Source: Corynebacterium xerosis NBRC 16721 = ATCC 373
Lineage (GTDB): Bacteria; Actinomycetota; Actinomycetes; Mycobacteriales; Mycobacteriaceae
NCBI RefSeq assembly: GCF_001552415.1
Contig: NZ_BCRD01000004.1
Coordinates: 124,001 to 188,000, forward strand
DNA: 64,000 nucleotides
Direction of reading: 5' to 3'
In this document: positions 44,949 through 54,405 of the stretch, piece after piece
How the letters are laid out: each line of letters begins with the position of its first letter
Position numbering within the stretch: position 1 is the first letter of the stretch
Notes under the pieces: generated by a model
What the model saw: only the letters and a program-made list of their open reading frames with translations
What the model was told of the DNA's origin: nothing
The model's database searches: none
Made by a program: the position numbers and the translations under genes

Positions 44949-46295
44949 TTAGATTTGCGCGGGCGGCGGCGTGACCGGCGCGGCGGCGGCTTCGTCCGCG
45001 GAAGCCTCCGGCACCACGGCCTTGAGCACGACGAGGTGGAACAGCACGCCCAGCGTCGGGCCCGCGATGAGGGCCAGCACGGAGCGCAGCTCCAGGGTGC
45101 CGGGGCCGAAGAGAATGGCCACGGCGACGACGGTGGCCAGCAACCAGCCGATCAGGTACGCGCGGTGGCGGCCGACGGCCAGGGTGACCGCGCCGGTGAC
45201 CATGAGCACCGCGGTGAACGTGGCGCCCAGCGTCAGGCCGGCCAGGGTGCGGCCGGGGACGAAGTAGTCCGGCTGGAGGATGACCTCGAGGATCCAGGGG
45301 CCGATCAGCCACGCCAGCGCCGACCCGAACAGGCCGAAGGCGAACAGCGCGCCCAGCGGCTTGGCCAGCGCGGCCAGCGGGCCGCCGTCGCGGTGGACGA
45401 AGTGGACGATGATGGCGTTCTGGAACTTCTCCAGCGGCATCAGCAGCGGTGCGCGGGTCAGCGTCACCGCATAGGCGATGCCCGCGGCCGTCACCGCGCC
45501 CAGCGCACCGGCGCCGTGGTCGGCGCTGATCTTCACCAGCGTCGGAAATCCCGTGACCAGCACGGCCGAGGCGCCCGCAGCACCCATGGCGGTGATCATC
45601 AGCGGGATGAAGCGGCGCACGGGCACATCGGCGCGCAGCGCCATCGCCCGCCGGGTGGCCGGGGAGACCGCGGCCAACAGCAGCCAGCTGACCGTGCCGA
45701 TCACGGTGATCCACAGCCACGCGCCCAGCCCCCACCCGAACCACCAGGCCAGGGCGGCGGGGACGACGCGGGTGACGATGTCCAGGATGATCAGGGCCGC
45801 GTACTGCCCCCACAGCTTCGCGCCGGACAGCACGCCCGACACCGCCGCCTGCATGGCGTACATGGCCAGGCCACCTGCCATGAGCAGCACCGCCAGGACG
45901 TGACCGTCGTGGACGACGAGGTCCACCCACAGCGGCCCCGTCGCCGCGAAAAGCGCGAACGTCACCGCCGCCACTCCCGCGGCGACCGTGATCGGCCGGG
46001 CGCGGAGCACCGGCCCGGCGCCGCCGGAGGCAGGGCGTGTGGCGGGGGAGATCGGGGCGTCGTCAAGCGGGGAAGCGGAAACCGCCGCCGGCGCCGCACC
46101 CGGCCGCAGCGAGGAACCCACCGCGCGCGTGGTTTCCTGCATCAGCCCGCCGAGGACGCCCGTCATGGCGAAGAACAGGCCCCAGTAGGCGACGAACTGC
46201 AGGTTGACGTCCGTGCCCAGTCCCCACGCCGACAGGAACAGGATGGCGAAACTGCCGGCGGCGGCGACGAGCGTCGCCAGGGTCAACCACTTCAC
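44949..46295 (-). CDS. Flippase-like polytopic membrane protein
   Basis: A 448-residue protein with about 12-14 hydrophobic helices and no soluble domain. It resembles the polysaccharide/lipid-linked-oligosaccharide flippases (Wzx/MATE-like superfamily), and the neighbouring glycosyltransferases support this. The family call is by overall pattern and context, not by a diagnostic motif. GTG 46295 overlaps the aminopeptidase stop. A Ser/Pro/Ala-rich loop near residues 65-95 includes SASPLDDAPIS, encoded by a repeat copy (46058-46068). Confidence 0.7.
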   Translation of the reverse strand: MKWLTLATLVAAAGSFAILFLSAWGLGTDVNLQFVAYWGLFFAMTGVLGGLMQETTRAVGSSLRPGAAPAAVSASPLDDAPISPATRPASGGAGPVLRARPITVAAGVAAVTFALFAATGPLWVDLVVHDGHVLAVLLMAGGLAMYAMQAAVSGVLSGAKLWGQYAALIILDIVTRVVPAALAWWFGWGLGAWLWITVIGTVSWLLLAAVSPATRRAMALRADVPVRRFIPLMITAMGAAGASAVLVTGFPTLVKISADHGAGALGAVTAAGIAYAVTLTRAPLLMPLEKFQNAIIVHFVHRDGGPLAALAKPLGALFAFGLFGSALAWLIGPWILEVILQPDYFVPGRTLAGLTLGATFTAVLMVTGAVTLAVGRHRAYLIGWLLATVVAVAILFGPGTLELRSVLALIAGPTLGVLFHLVVLKAVVPEASADEAAAAPVTPPPAQI

Positions 46296-47650
46296 GGGCG
46301 CGCCGCCGGGTCGACGGGGAAGGGCGGCAGTTCGGCGCGGTTGACCCACGCATCGAAGATCGCGTCGAGGTGCGAGGTGGTGATGCCCCGCTCGCGGCAG
46401 ATGCGGTTGGCCAGCGCACGGAAATCGACCGCATCGACCACGGAATGGCGGTTCTTCGCGGTCCACGTGCGCACGAAATCGAAGAAGACCTCGTCGCCGA
46501 AGAGCAGCCGCAGCGCATGGACGGTGATGGCGCCGCGCTTGTACAGGCGGTCGTCGAACATGTCGACCGGCCCGGGATCGGCGATGCGCAGGTCCTGGGG
46601 CTTGGCGGCCAGTTCGTCGTAATGCTCCTTCGCCGACTCCTCCGCGGTCGGGCCGCCGGCGGCCTCCGCCCACACCCACTCCGAGTAGCAGGCGAAACCC
46701 TCGTTGAGCCAGATGTCGCGCCACTGCGACAGCCCGACCGAATTGCCGAACCACTGGTGCGACAGCTCGTGGGCGATCAGGCGGTTCCACGTGTCCTTGC
46801 CGTCGGCGTGGTTGGCGCCGAAGATCGACAGGCCCTGGGCCTCCAGCGGGATCTCCAGGTTGTCCTCGACGATGACCACCCGGTAGTCGGGGAAGGGGTA
46901 CTCGCCGAAGAGGTCGCGGTAGAGCTCCAGCATGCGGCCCTGGTCGCGGAAGTCGTGCTTGACGCGCTGCACCAGGTGCGGCGGCGCGTAGGCGATGACC
47001 GGCGCGACCGAGCACGGCAGCTCGATGCGCGAGAACTGGCCGATCTGGATGGTGACCAGGTAGGACGCGATCGGCTCGGCGGAGGCGAAGGTCCAGCGGC
47101 GGCGCGACCCCCCGACCTTCTGCGGCGCGCCCGGGCGGCCCGTGGCCACGACGGTGTACGGCGCGTCGCAGGTCACGGCGATGTCGTACCGGGCCTTCGT
47201 CTCCGGGTCGTCGTCGCAGGGGAACCAGCTGGCCGCGCCGATGGGCTGCGAGGCGATGAGCGACCCGTTGGTCAGCTCCTCCCATCCCAGCTCGCCCCAC
47301 TTCGACTTCACGGGGCCCGGGTTGCCGGAGTAGCGCACCGTCAGGTTCAGCGTCTCCTCGGGCTCGAGCATCCGGTCGAACGTCACGCGCAGCTTCCGGC
47401 CCGACTGCCGCCAGCGGGCGACGTCGACGTCTGAGTTGCGCACGTCGGTGTCGGCGTCGATGGAATCGACGCCGAGGACGTCCGCGAAATCGAGCGTCAG
47501 CGAGTCGATGTACGCGTTGACCTCGATGTGCAGCACGGCCGTCGCCTTCAGGCGGTTCGGGCCGACGCGGTAGTCGAGGTCGAGGTCGTAGTGGTCGACG
47601 CGGAAACCGAGGTTGAACGGGATGCCGGTGTAGTCGTTGGTCGGTTGCAC
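46292..47650 (-). CDS. M1-family aminopeptidase
   Basis: A 452-residue zinc peptidase of the M1 family. The zinc site is HELSH at about 295-299 with the third ligand Glu at about 318 (HELSHQWFGNSV ... WLNEGFA). The exopeptidase region has Gln-rich GAIT-like YKRGAITVHALR with the catalytic Tyr. It is the short form (450 residues, no C-terminal domain) found in actinobacteria, and there is no signal peptide. GTG 47650 is preferred to ATG 47659 because TACAGT lies exactly 7 nt upstream. It is coupled to the flippase-like gene downstream. Confidence 0.88.
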   Translation of the reverse strand: MQPTNDYTGIPFNLGFRVDHYDLDLDYRVGPNRLKATAVLHIEVNAYIDSLTLDFADVLGVDSIDADTDVRNSDVDVARWRQSGRKLRVTFDRMLEPEETLNLTVRYSGNPGPVKSKWGELGWEELTNGSLIASQPIGAASWFPCDDDPETKARYDIAVTCDAPYTVVATGRPGAPQKVGGSRRRWTFASAEPIASYLVTIQIGQFSRIELPCSVAPVIAYAPPHLVQRVKHDFRDQGRMLELYRDLFGEYPFPDYRVVIVEDNLEIPLEAQGLSIFGANHADGKDTWNRLIAHELSHQWFGNSVGLSQWRDIWLNEGFACYSEWVWAEAAGGPTAEESAKEHYDELAAKPQDLRIADPGPVDMFDDRLYKRGAITVHALRLLFGDEVFFDFVRTWTAKNRHSVVDAVDFRALANRICRERGITTSHLDAIFDAWVNRAELPPFPVDPAARP

Positions 47651-47777
47651 GCCCATCACTGTAAACGGGTGGGGAGGGCGGGGCGCCGGGCGGGCGAAAA
47701 TGATTGCTTTGCGACGCCCACGTCGACGCCGTGCGGTGCACCCGGACCGGGCCGGCGGGGACGGAGCGGGGGACGGA

Positions 47778-48041
47778 CTACACGAATCCGAAGGTCTCCG
47801 AGACCACCAGCAGCGTGATCAGCGGGAAAATCACGGTCAGCGCCCCGAGGAGGATGAGGATCCAGTGCCGCGACACCGCGGCGAGGATCATGGCGACCAT
47901 GCCCGCGATGCCCACGGGAATGAACAGGCCGCCGAGGGTGACCAGCCCGGACAGCGGGCCGAGGAGCGTGACGATGATCGCCGCCACGCTGATCGCCAGC
48001 GACGCGGTGGCGGATCGCGGCGAATGGGCGTCGTCGTTCAT
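47778..48041 (-). CDS. Small membrane protein coupled to S9 peptidase gene
   Basis: An 87-residue protein of unknown function with three hydrophobic segments (about residues 13-33, 36-55 and 58-82). ATG 48041 overlaps the TGA of the peptidase by 4 bp, so translation is coupled. It resembles the short DUF4190-like membrane proteins in layout, but no motif settles this. A repeat copy (47706-47716) lies downstream, before the M1 gene start. Confidence 0.6.
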   Translation of the reverse strand: MNDDAHSPRSATASLAISVAAIIVTLLGPLSGLVTLGGLFIPVGIAGMVAMILAAVSRHWILILLGALTVIFPLITLLVVSETFGFV

Positions 48042-50225
48042 GACAGGGTCCTCCACAGCCAGGAATGGATCAGCGCCTCCATGTGCGCGACCTGCGAATT
48101 GTCCGCCGCGCCGGCGTGGCCGCCCTCGGTGTTCTCGTGGTAATCGACGGGCTGGCCGGCTTCGCGCAGCAGCCAGGCCAGCGAGCGGGCGTGGGCGGGG
48201 TGGACGCGGTCGTCGCGGGTCGAGGTGGTCACCAGCGCCGGGGGGATAGGGGCGGTCCTCGCGCCGGGCGATGCGCTGCACCGGCGACCACTCCCGGATC
48301 GCCGCGCCCTCGGCGTCGTCGTCGGGGTCGCCGTACTCGGCCATCCACGAAGCGCCGGCCGACAGCCGGTGGTAGCGCAGCATGTCCGCCAGCGGCACCT
48401 GGCTGACCACGGCGCCGAGCAGTTCGGGGTAGGAGGTCAGGGCCACCGCCGACAGCAGCCCGCCGTTGGAGCCGCCGCGAATGGCCAGCGTCTCCGGGGT
48501 CGCGTAGCCGCGGGCGACGATGTCCTCGAGCACCGCACGGTGGTCCTCGTAGACCTTCCCGCGGTTGAGCTTCACCGCCCGCGAATGCCATTCCGGCCCG
48601 AATTCGCCGCCGCCGCGCAGATTCGCCTCGACGGTCAGGCCGCCGCGGGCCATCCATCCCATGCCGCGCGTGGCCGAATACCCGGGCACCAGCGACACCT
48701 CGAACCCGCCGTAGGCGTGGACGAGGGTCGGGCGGGGTTCGTTTTCCCCGGACACGGCCCCGGACTCGTCGTCGGCCCCGCCGTCGGCGCCGCCTTCGCG
48801 GCCGTCGCCGTCGTCGTCCAGCAGCCCCGTGATCCGGTAGGGGATCTTCGTGCCGTCGGCCGACGTCGCCCAATGCAGACGAGTCGTCATTCCGGTGGCG
48901 TCGAAGAAGGAGGGGGCGCGCCGAGCGACGCGCGGCGCCTCCTCCGCCCCCGACTCGGTCAGCCACAGCGTCGCGGGTTCCAGGGTCGAGGACCCGGCCA
49001 GCCACAGTTCGTCGTCGCGCGTGGACGACGTGCCCACAACGGACACCGACGCGGACTCGGGCAGCCCCGGGATCGACCCCTCGGCCCAATCCCCGATGGA
49101 CAGGGTCACCAGCCGGGTGGCCACGTCATGCAGCAGCGTCAGCACCAGGTGGCTCTTGGTCCACGCCACCGACTGCAACGACGTGCGCTCGTCGGGCGCA
49201 AACAGGATCCGGCAGTCGCGCGATCCGGCCAGCCAGTCGTCGAAAAGCGCGACCGCCAGGCCGCCGGCCGGCACGCCGTTGAACGCCGTTCGGGGCATGA
49301 GCAGCAGGTATTCGCGATGTACGCTCACCCGGCAATCATCGGGAACCTCAATGATCTGCAAACCCCCATCGGTTCGCACGAAGCGCCGCGAACTGTAGAA
49401 GTCGATGGCCCGCTCCACGAACAGCCGCTCGAAGCCCTCCGTCGCGTCGAACCAGCCGCCGACGGCGACGTCGTCGTCATGGCCGGAGAAGATCAGTTCC
49501 GCCTCCCGCAGCGCCTGCCCGCGCCGCCACGAGAACACCTGCTTCGGGTACCCCGACGCCGTCAGGCTGCCCGACCCCATGTCCGTGCCCACCAGGATCT
49601 CGTCGCGGCCCACCCACGACACGTCCGACTTCGCCTCGGGCAACTGGAACGGCCGATCATCGACGAACTCCAGGGTTTCCAGGTCGAACTCGCGGATCAC
49701 CGACGCATCCGCCCCGCCTCGGGACAAATGCACCAGAGCCCGGTCGTAGTCCGGGTACCGGCACTGCGCGCCCTTCCACACCCAGTTCTCGCTTTCCGAC
49801 GCCGCCAGCGCATCCACGTCGAGCAGCACCTCCCACTCGGCCGCGCCGGACAGGAACGACGCCAGCGACGTGCGCCGCCACAGGCCGCGCGGGTGGTCGC
49901 CGTCGCGCCAGAAGTTGTACAGGTGCTCGCCGCGGCGCACGGGATAGGGGATGCGGGCGTCGGTGTCGAGGGCGGCGCGAATGTCCTTCTCCAGCGCATC
50001 GCGGGAAGGGTCGCCGTCGAAAAGCGATTCCGTTTCCGCGCTGCGCTCCCGCGCCCAGTCCAGCGCGCGGCCCCCGGCGATGTCGTCGAGCCACTCCGGA
50101 ACGCCGTCCGTCGGCAGGAACCGGGCCGTGCGCGCGGATTCGGTGCGGATGGCAGCGGCGGCCGTGTCCGTGGTGGCGTCGGCGGTGGTGGCGGTGGCGG
50201 TGGCGTCGGAAAAGGAAAACCCCAT
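48038..50225 (-). pseudogene. S9 prolyl oligopeptidase, frameshifted near the end
   Basis: A prolyl-oligopeptidase-family serine peptidase of about 728 residues. The N-terminal beta-propeller is followed by the hydrolase domain with catalytic Ser586 in RGGSNGGLL. A six-G run at 48240-48245 (plus strand) has one base too many. Upstream the frame reads ARREDRPYPP, and the correct continuation (ALVTTSTRDDRVHPAH ... EGGHAG), which carries the catalytic Asp and His, is in the next frame and ends at 48038. Without correction the protein would lose two of three catalytic residues and run into the next gene. ATG 50225 has TAAATT 6 nt upstream. Confidence 0.82.
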
Positions 50226-50244
50226 GACCCGAATTTAGGTCATG
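50223..50244. promoter_or_regulatory. Palindrome over the S9 peptidase start and -10 box
   Basis: CATGACC (50223-50229) and GGTCATG (50238-50244) form a perfect inverted repeat with an 8-base AT-rich spacer. It covers the start codon and the -10 box of the leaderless peptidase gene and would be a good operator for a dimeric repressor. No regulator gene is adjacent. Confidence 0.4.
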
Positions 50245-50301
50245 GGGTGGATCCCCCGGGCCGAACCCGGCGGAAAGCGGGCCGCGACGCCCGGCGATCA
50301 C

Positions 50302-51405
50302 CTAGTAGAGCACGCGCGAGAAGAGCTGGTCCCAGGAATCGTGCAGGTCATCCTGCCAGTAGCCCCACGAGTGCGTGCCCGCGTTGCCCAGGTCCCAGTG
50401 GGCGTCGATGCCCAGCGAGTCCAGCTTGGCCTTGAAGACGTTGGTGCAGAAGTTCGTGCCGCCCTCGATGGCCGAACCCGTGGTGCGCTGCGCGATCAGC
50501 TGCGACTCGTGGTCGACCGCCGGGTGCGCCGTGGTGTCCCACTCTCCCCAGAGGCCGGTGCCGTTGGAGATGTACATTTCCTGGCCGCGCAGCTTCTCGG
50601 CGTTGACCAGCGGATCGTTCGCCGTCCAGCGCTCGCTGGGGCGCGGGCCCCACATCTGCTCGCCCGTGACGCCCTTGCGGTCCAGCACCAGCTTGATGGC
50701 CTGCGCGCCGATCTCGTCCGACGTCTGGGCGCAACCCGAGAACGAGCCCACGCCGTCGTAGAGGTCCGGGCTGTGCTGCGCGAAGTTGAGCACCGACGTC
50801 GCAGACATGGACATGCCCACGATGCCGCGCTTGCCGGTCGCGCCGATCTTGGCCTCCAACGACTCCGGCAGCTCCTTGGTCAGGAACGTCTCCCAGGTCT
50901 GGGCGCCGAGCGCGGTGTTCGGGTCCACCCAGTCGGTGTAGTACGAGAACTCGCCGGCCTGGACGATGACGACGTTGACGTCCTTGTCCGAGAAGAAATC
51001 GATGATGTCCGTCTGGTACAGCCACGACGCCTTGCCCTCGCCGCCATCGGCGCCGTTGAGCACGTACAGGGTCGGGCGCGGCGCGAAACGCTCGGCGCCC
51101 TTCGGGCGGATCCACACCAGCGGCACCGCGCGGTCCATGGACACCGAACCGGCCCAGACCTCCTCGACGTTGTCGTGGCCGGCGATCTGCTCGCGCCAGT
51201 GGGGATTGACATTCTCCATCGGGGCGAGCTGGACCGGCGCGGGGGTGACCCCGGCCGCGTCCGCGATCGGGGTGGCGACGGGATTGGGGGCCGGGGCCTC
51301 GGCGGCGGGCTGGGCGGTGGACGCCGGAGCCAGCGTGACGGGCATCAGGGCGACCATCGCGGCGGCGGTGGCCGACATCAGGCGGCGCTTGCGGGTGTTC
51401 TTCAT
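50302..51405 (-). CDS. Secreted mycolyltransferase (antigen 85/Cmt family)
   Basis: A 367-residue exported esterase. A signal peptide (KNTRKRRLMSATAAAMVALM ... ASTA/QPA) is followed by an Ala/Pro-rich linker and the alpha/beta hydrolase domain. The nucleophile motif is GMSMSAT (Ser near 198), and the histidine is in GTHSWGYW (near 343). Corynebacterial Cmt enzymes transfer mycolic acid to trehalose and arabinogalactan to build the outer mycomembrane. This gene is one of the best signs that the host makes mycolates. ATG 51405 has a GGAG site. It appears to be a single-gene unit. Confidence 0.9.
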   Translation of the reverse strand: MKNTRKRRLMSATAAAMVALMPVTLAPASTAQPAAEAPAPNPVATPIADAAGVTPAPVQLAPMENVNPHWREQIAGHDNVEEVWAGSVSMDRAVPLVWIRPKGAERFAPRPTLYVLNGADGGEGKASWLYQTDIIDFFSDKDVNVVIVQAGEFSYYTDWVDPNTALGAQTWETFLTKELPESLEAKIGATGKRGIVGMSMSATSVLNFAQHSPDLYDGVGSFSGCAQTSDEIGAQAIKLVLDRKGVTGEQMWGPRPSERWTANDPLVNAEKLRGQEMYISNGTGLWGEWDTTAHPAVDHESQLIAQRTTGSAIEGGTNFCTNVFKAKLDSLGIDAHWDLGNAGTHSWGYWQDDLHDSWDQLFSRVLY

Positions 51406-51651
51406 CGTGGGCTCCAGTCGACCGGCGGCGGTCATGAGGATCGGTTCGTCGCGGCACGCGTGCCCGGGGCGGCGCTCAAAATCGGGCGTACGCGTAAATC
51501 ACATGGCAGATTACCCCAGCCGGAGACGCGGCGAAAGCCGGGGGACGTGGGAGTTTTCACCGATCGAGGCGTCGTGCGGCGTCCGTCGCGGCGCTGCGGG
51601 GGATGTGAACTGGAGTTACGCAAGTTAAGGTTGTGACTAAAGTGAACTGAA

Positions 51652-51668
51652 ATTTCCCCGGGGGAAAT
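51652..51668. promoter_or_regulatory. Inverted repeat upstream of the 36-codon ORF and lpd
   Basis: ATTTCCCC (51652-51659) and GGGGAAAT (51661-51668) form a perfect palindrome around one G, 26 bp before the small ORF. The C4/G4 stretches resemble the loose RamA pattern, but it could equally be an operator for another regulator or a stem in the leader. Confidence 0.35.
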
Positions 51669-51694
51669 CCCCCCGCGGCCCGAAAGGACCCGCC

Positions 51695-51805
51695 ATGCTG
51701 CCGCATGAAACGCTGCTCGTGCTCTTCTTCGAGATGTTCGGCGTCTCCCTCAACGAAGGCTCGTTGTCGCTCGGCGAGATCCTCGTCGCCCTCGGCATCT
51801 ACTGA
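51695..51805 (+). CDS. Possible 36-residue peptide upstream of lpd
   Basis: ATG 51695 is preceded by GAAAGGACC, the same leader as the DoxX gene, and reads [20 protein letters not shown]... to TGA 51805. The peptide is acidic and amphipathic, with repeated Leu/Phe/Val spaced as in a helix. Its size and character recall the short secreted corynebacterial porin-type peptides, which also lack signal sequences, but no direct similarity could be established. It ends 110 bp before lpd. It might instead be a leader peptide. Confidence 0.5.
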   Translation: MLPHETLLVLFFEMFGVSLNEGSLSLGEILVALGIY

Positions 51806-51915
51806 CCCGCCGCCGTCGGCCTTGCCGGCCCTCCGCCCTCGGCCTTGCCGACCTGCCGCCCCCCGGGGCCGGGCCGGGGATGACTGACGCCACATCGCCG
51901 CGTAATCTTGTCTCC

Positions 51916-53331
51916 GTGGCTGAACATTATGATCTCGTTGTCCTCGGCGCCGGTCCCGGCGGATACGTCGCCGCCATCCGCGCCTCCCAGCTCGGCCTGA
52001 AGGTCGCCGTCGTGGAGAAGCAGTACTGGGGCGGTGTCTGCCTCAACGTGGGCTGCATCCCCTCCAAGTCGCTGTTGAAGAACGCCGAAGTGGCGCACAT
52101 CTTCAATCACCAGGCGAAGACCTTCGGCATCTCGGGCGATGCGTCCTTCGATTTCGGCGCGGCGCACGACCGCTCGCGCAAGGTGTCCGCAGGCATCGTC
52201 AAGGGCGTCCACTACCTGATGAAGAAGAACAAGATCGACGAGGTCGACGGCTGGGGCGAATTCACCGACGCCAACACCATCGCCGTCGCCGATGGCAAGG
52301 ACGAGGGCAAGGAGCTCACGTTCGACAACGCCATCATCGCGACCGGCTCCGTCGTGCGCTCCCTGCCGGGCGTCGAGCTCGGCGGCAACATCGTCTCCTA
52401 CGAGGAGCAGATCCTCTCCTCCGATCTGCCCGACTCCATGGTCATCGTCGGCGCCGGCGCCATCGGCATGGAATTCGCCTACGTCCTGGCCAACTACGGC
52501 GTGGACGTCACCATCGTCGAGTTCATGGACCGCGTCCTGCCGAACGAGGACGAGGACGTTTCCAAGGTCATCGCCAAGGAGTACAAGAAGCTCGGCGTCA
52601 AGCTGCTCACCGGCCACAAGACCACCGCCATCGAGGACAAGGGCGACTCCGTCGAGGTCACCGTCGAATCCAAGGACGGCAAGAACTCCGAGACGCTCAC
52701 CGTCGACCGCGTCATGGTCTCCATCGGCTTCGCCCCGCGCACCGAGGGCATCGGCCTGGACAAGGCCGGCGTCGAGCTCGGCGAGCGCGGTGAGATCCCG
52801 ATCGACGAGTACATGCGCACCAACGTCGACCACATCTACTCCATCGGCGACGTCACCATGAAGCTGCAGCTGGCCCACGTGGCGGAGACGATGGGCGTCA
52901 TCGCCGCCGAGCACATGGCCGGCCACGAGACCGACGTCATCGAGGACTACCTCAACATGCCGCGCGCGACGTTCTGCAACCCGCAGGTCGCGTCCTTCGG
53001 CAAGACCGAGGCGCAGGCGAAGAAGTGGGCGGAGGAGAACGACCGCGAGATCACGGTCTCCACCTTCCCGTTCTCCGCCAACGGCAAGGCGCAGGGTCTG
53101 GCGGAGGCCACCGGCTTCGTCAAGCTCATCGCCGACGCCGAGCATGGCGAGCTGGTCGGCGGCCACATGGTCGGCGCCAACGTCTCCGAGCTCATGCCCC
53201 AGCTGGTGCTGGCGCAGAAGTACGAGCTGACCTCCGAGGAGATCGGCCGCACCACCCACATCCACCCGACCATGTCCGAGGCGATGAAGGAAGCAGCCGA
53301 GGGCCTGATGGGCGAGATGATCAACCTCTAG
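51916..53331 (+). CDS. lpd: Dihydrolipoamide dehydrogenase
   Basis: A 471-residue flavoprotein (E3) that reoxidises lipoamide in the pyruvate and 2-oxoglutarate dehydrogenase complexes. The FAD site is [12 protein letters not shown], the redox pair is C42 and C47 in [10 protein letters not shown], the NAD-binding motif is [13 protein letters not shown], and the active-site base is His450 with Glu455 (HIHPTMSEA). GTG 51916 has TAATCT 7 nt upstream and no ribosome site, indicating a leaderless mRNA. Upstream codons in frame are thus not used. The corynebacterial 2-oxoacid dehydrogenases share this single E3. Confidence 0.96.
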   Translation: MAEHYDLVVLGAGPGGYVAAIRASQLGLKVAVVEKQYWGGVCLNVGCIPSKSLLKNAEVAHIFNHQAKTFGISGDASFDFGAAHDRSRKVSAGIVKGVHYLMKKNKIDEVDGWGEFTDANTIAVADGKDEGKELTFDNAIIATGSVVRSLPGVELGGNIVSYEEQILSSDLPDSMVIVGAGAIGMEFAYVLANYGVDVTIVEFMDRVLPNEDEDVSKVIAKEYKKLGVKLLTGHKTTAIEDKGDSVEVTVESKDGKNSETLTVDRVMVSIGFAPRTEGIGLDKAGVELGERGEIPIDEYMRTNVDHIYSIGDVTMKLQLAHVAETMGVIAAEHMAGHETDVIEDYLNMPRATFCNPQVASFGKTEAQAKKWAEENDREITVSTFPFSANGKAQGLAEATGFVKLIADAEHGELVGGHMVGANVSELMPQLVLAQKYELTSEEIGRTTHIHPTMSEAMKEAAEGLMGEMINL

Positions 53332-53580
53332 ATCGATCGATTTTGCGGTGTCGGCGCCGGGTCGCGGGTTTTCCGCGGCCCGGCGCTTCGCCGGGGCTCC
53401 GGGGCTTCCCGGACGTCCCGCACATGTTCTCCGCGGCGCGGGGTCGGCGATGGCCGGCCCCGCGCCGCTTTTTCGCGCGACCCCGGCCGTTGCGTCCCGA
53501 TCGTGTTTCGGCGGTGCTTCTTTCCCGGGATGGAGCCCGCAAGTTTCTCGAGGTGGTGCCCGCAGGTCGGAGGCGCGTAG

Positions 53581-53650
53581 CCAGATACACGTCTGCTGGA
53601 CAAAAACATGTGGCAGGACGGATGTTTCTGTCCAGTGGACGTGTACCTGG
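53581..53650. repeat. 29-bp imperfect inverted repeat
   Basis: The 29 bases from 53581 (starting CCAGATACACGTCTGC) and the 29 bases ending 53650 are reverse complements with four mismatches, around a 12-base loop. The sequence is clearly richer in A and T than its surroundings. It could be the remains of a small mobile element, a structured RNA or a strong operator pair. Confidence 0.8.
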
Positions 53651-53755
53651 ATGAGGGTGCGGTCGCGGTGGTGCGGGGGCCGCATGGTTGAGGCGTGGAG
53701 CGGCCATGTGGACGAATGGGAGAGGCGCCTTTTCGGGACCCCTGAAAAAAGGGGG

Positions 53756-53796
53756 TTGCGGTCATGTCAACGATGTGCCATAGTTGATGTATCAAC
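53756..53796 (+). promoter_or_regulatory. DoxX-gene promoter with overlapping operator
   Basis: TTGCGG (53756-53761) and CATAGT (53779-53784) are 17 bp apart. The palindrome GTTGATGTATCAAC (53783-53796, perfect 6-bp arms) overlaps the end of the -10 box and the start point, which suggests repression by a dimeric regulator such as a MarR or TetR protein. Confidence 0.5.
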
Positions 53797-53853
53797 AACG
53801 CGGGCCTCCGACGCCGCCCGCGGATCGTCGCAAAGCCCGAAAGGACCCCTCCC

Positions 53854-54261
53854 ATGATCAACGCAGCCAGCTTCGCCGCCCGCCTCTTCCCGGGCCTGAT
53901 CCTGCTCAACTCCGGCCTGGGCAAGCGCAAGCTCGACGCCGAGTCCGCCGCCGGCCTGCAGGGCTTCGCCTCCACGGGCATCCCGGCCGTGACCAAGCTC
54001 GACCCGAAGACCTTCGGCAAGATGCTCTCGGCCGGCGAGATCGCCACCGGTGCGGCGCTGCTCGCCCCGGTCGTGCCCAACCGCGTCGCCGGTGCCGCGC
54101 TGACCGCCTTCGGCGCCGGCTTCATGTCCATGTACCTGCGAGCCCCCGGCCAGCGCCAGGAGGGCTCGCTCGCCCCGACCCAGGACGGCATGTCCCTGGC
54201 CAAGGATTCCTGGCTGCTGGGCCTCGGTGCCGCCCTGCTGCTGGCGGGCGACAAGAAGTAA
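53854..54261 (+). CDS. DoxX-like small membrane protein
   Basis: A 135-residue protein with four hydrophobic stretches (about residues 5-20, 58-78, 82-100 and 115-130). ARLFPGLILLNSGLGKRKLD resembles the start of the DoxX family, whose members are linked to redox homeostasis at the membrane. The match is moderate and function is not known. ATG 53854 has GAAAGGACC upstream. It seems to be transcribed alone from a promoter with its own operator, and ends in a repeat-fused hairpin. Confidence 0.7.
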   Translation: MINAASFAARLFPGLILLNSGLGKRKLDAESAAGLQGFASTGIPAVTKLDPKTFGKMLSAGEIATGAALLAPVVPNRVAGAALTAFGAGFMSMYLRAPGQRQEGSLAPTQDGMSLAKDSWLLGLGAALLLAGDKK

Positions 54262-54266
54262 AGACT

Positions 54267-54304
54267 GCTTGACGACGGGGTCGGCCGCATCCGCGGTCGG
54301 CCCC
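54267..54304 (+). terminator. 11-bp repeat plus hairpin after the DoxX gene
   Basis: GCTTGACGACG (54267-54277) begins 6 bases after the stop codon. Its last G opens a 12-bp stem GGGGTCGGCCGC/GCGGTCGGCCCC (two G-U pairs, loop ATCC), then TTCG. The layout is the same as after ridA and topA. Confidence 0.65.
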
Positions 54305-54405
54305 TTCGCGCATGTCGGGGTGGTTTCCGGGATGCCGGGCCCGGGACTGCGTCCCAGTGCGGCACTCGGGATCGCGCCTAGTGCTGCGCCCCAGTGGGGA
54401 GGGCC

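Larger units (their letters stand above)
53332..53853. other. lpd-DoxX intergenic region
   Basis: About 520 bp. A CCCGGCG/CGCCGGG hairpin (53379-53395) may end lpd. A long imperfect inverted repeat lies at 53581-53650. The promoter of the DoxX gene, overlapped by a palindrome, lies at 53756-53796, and a repeat copy (53826-53836) lies in its 5' leader. I saw no additional gene. Confidence 0.5.
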
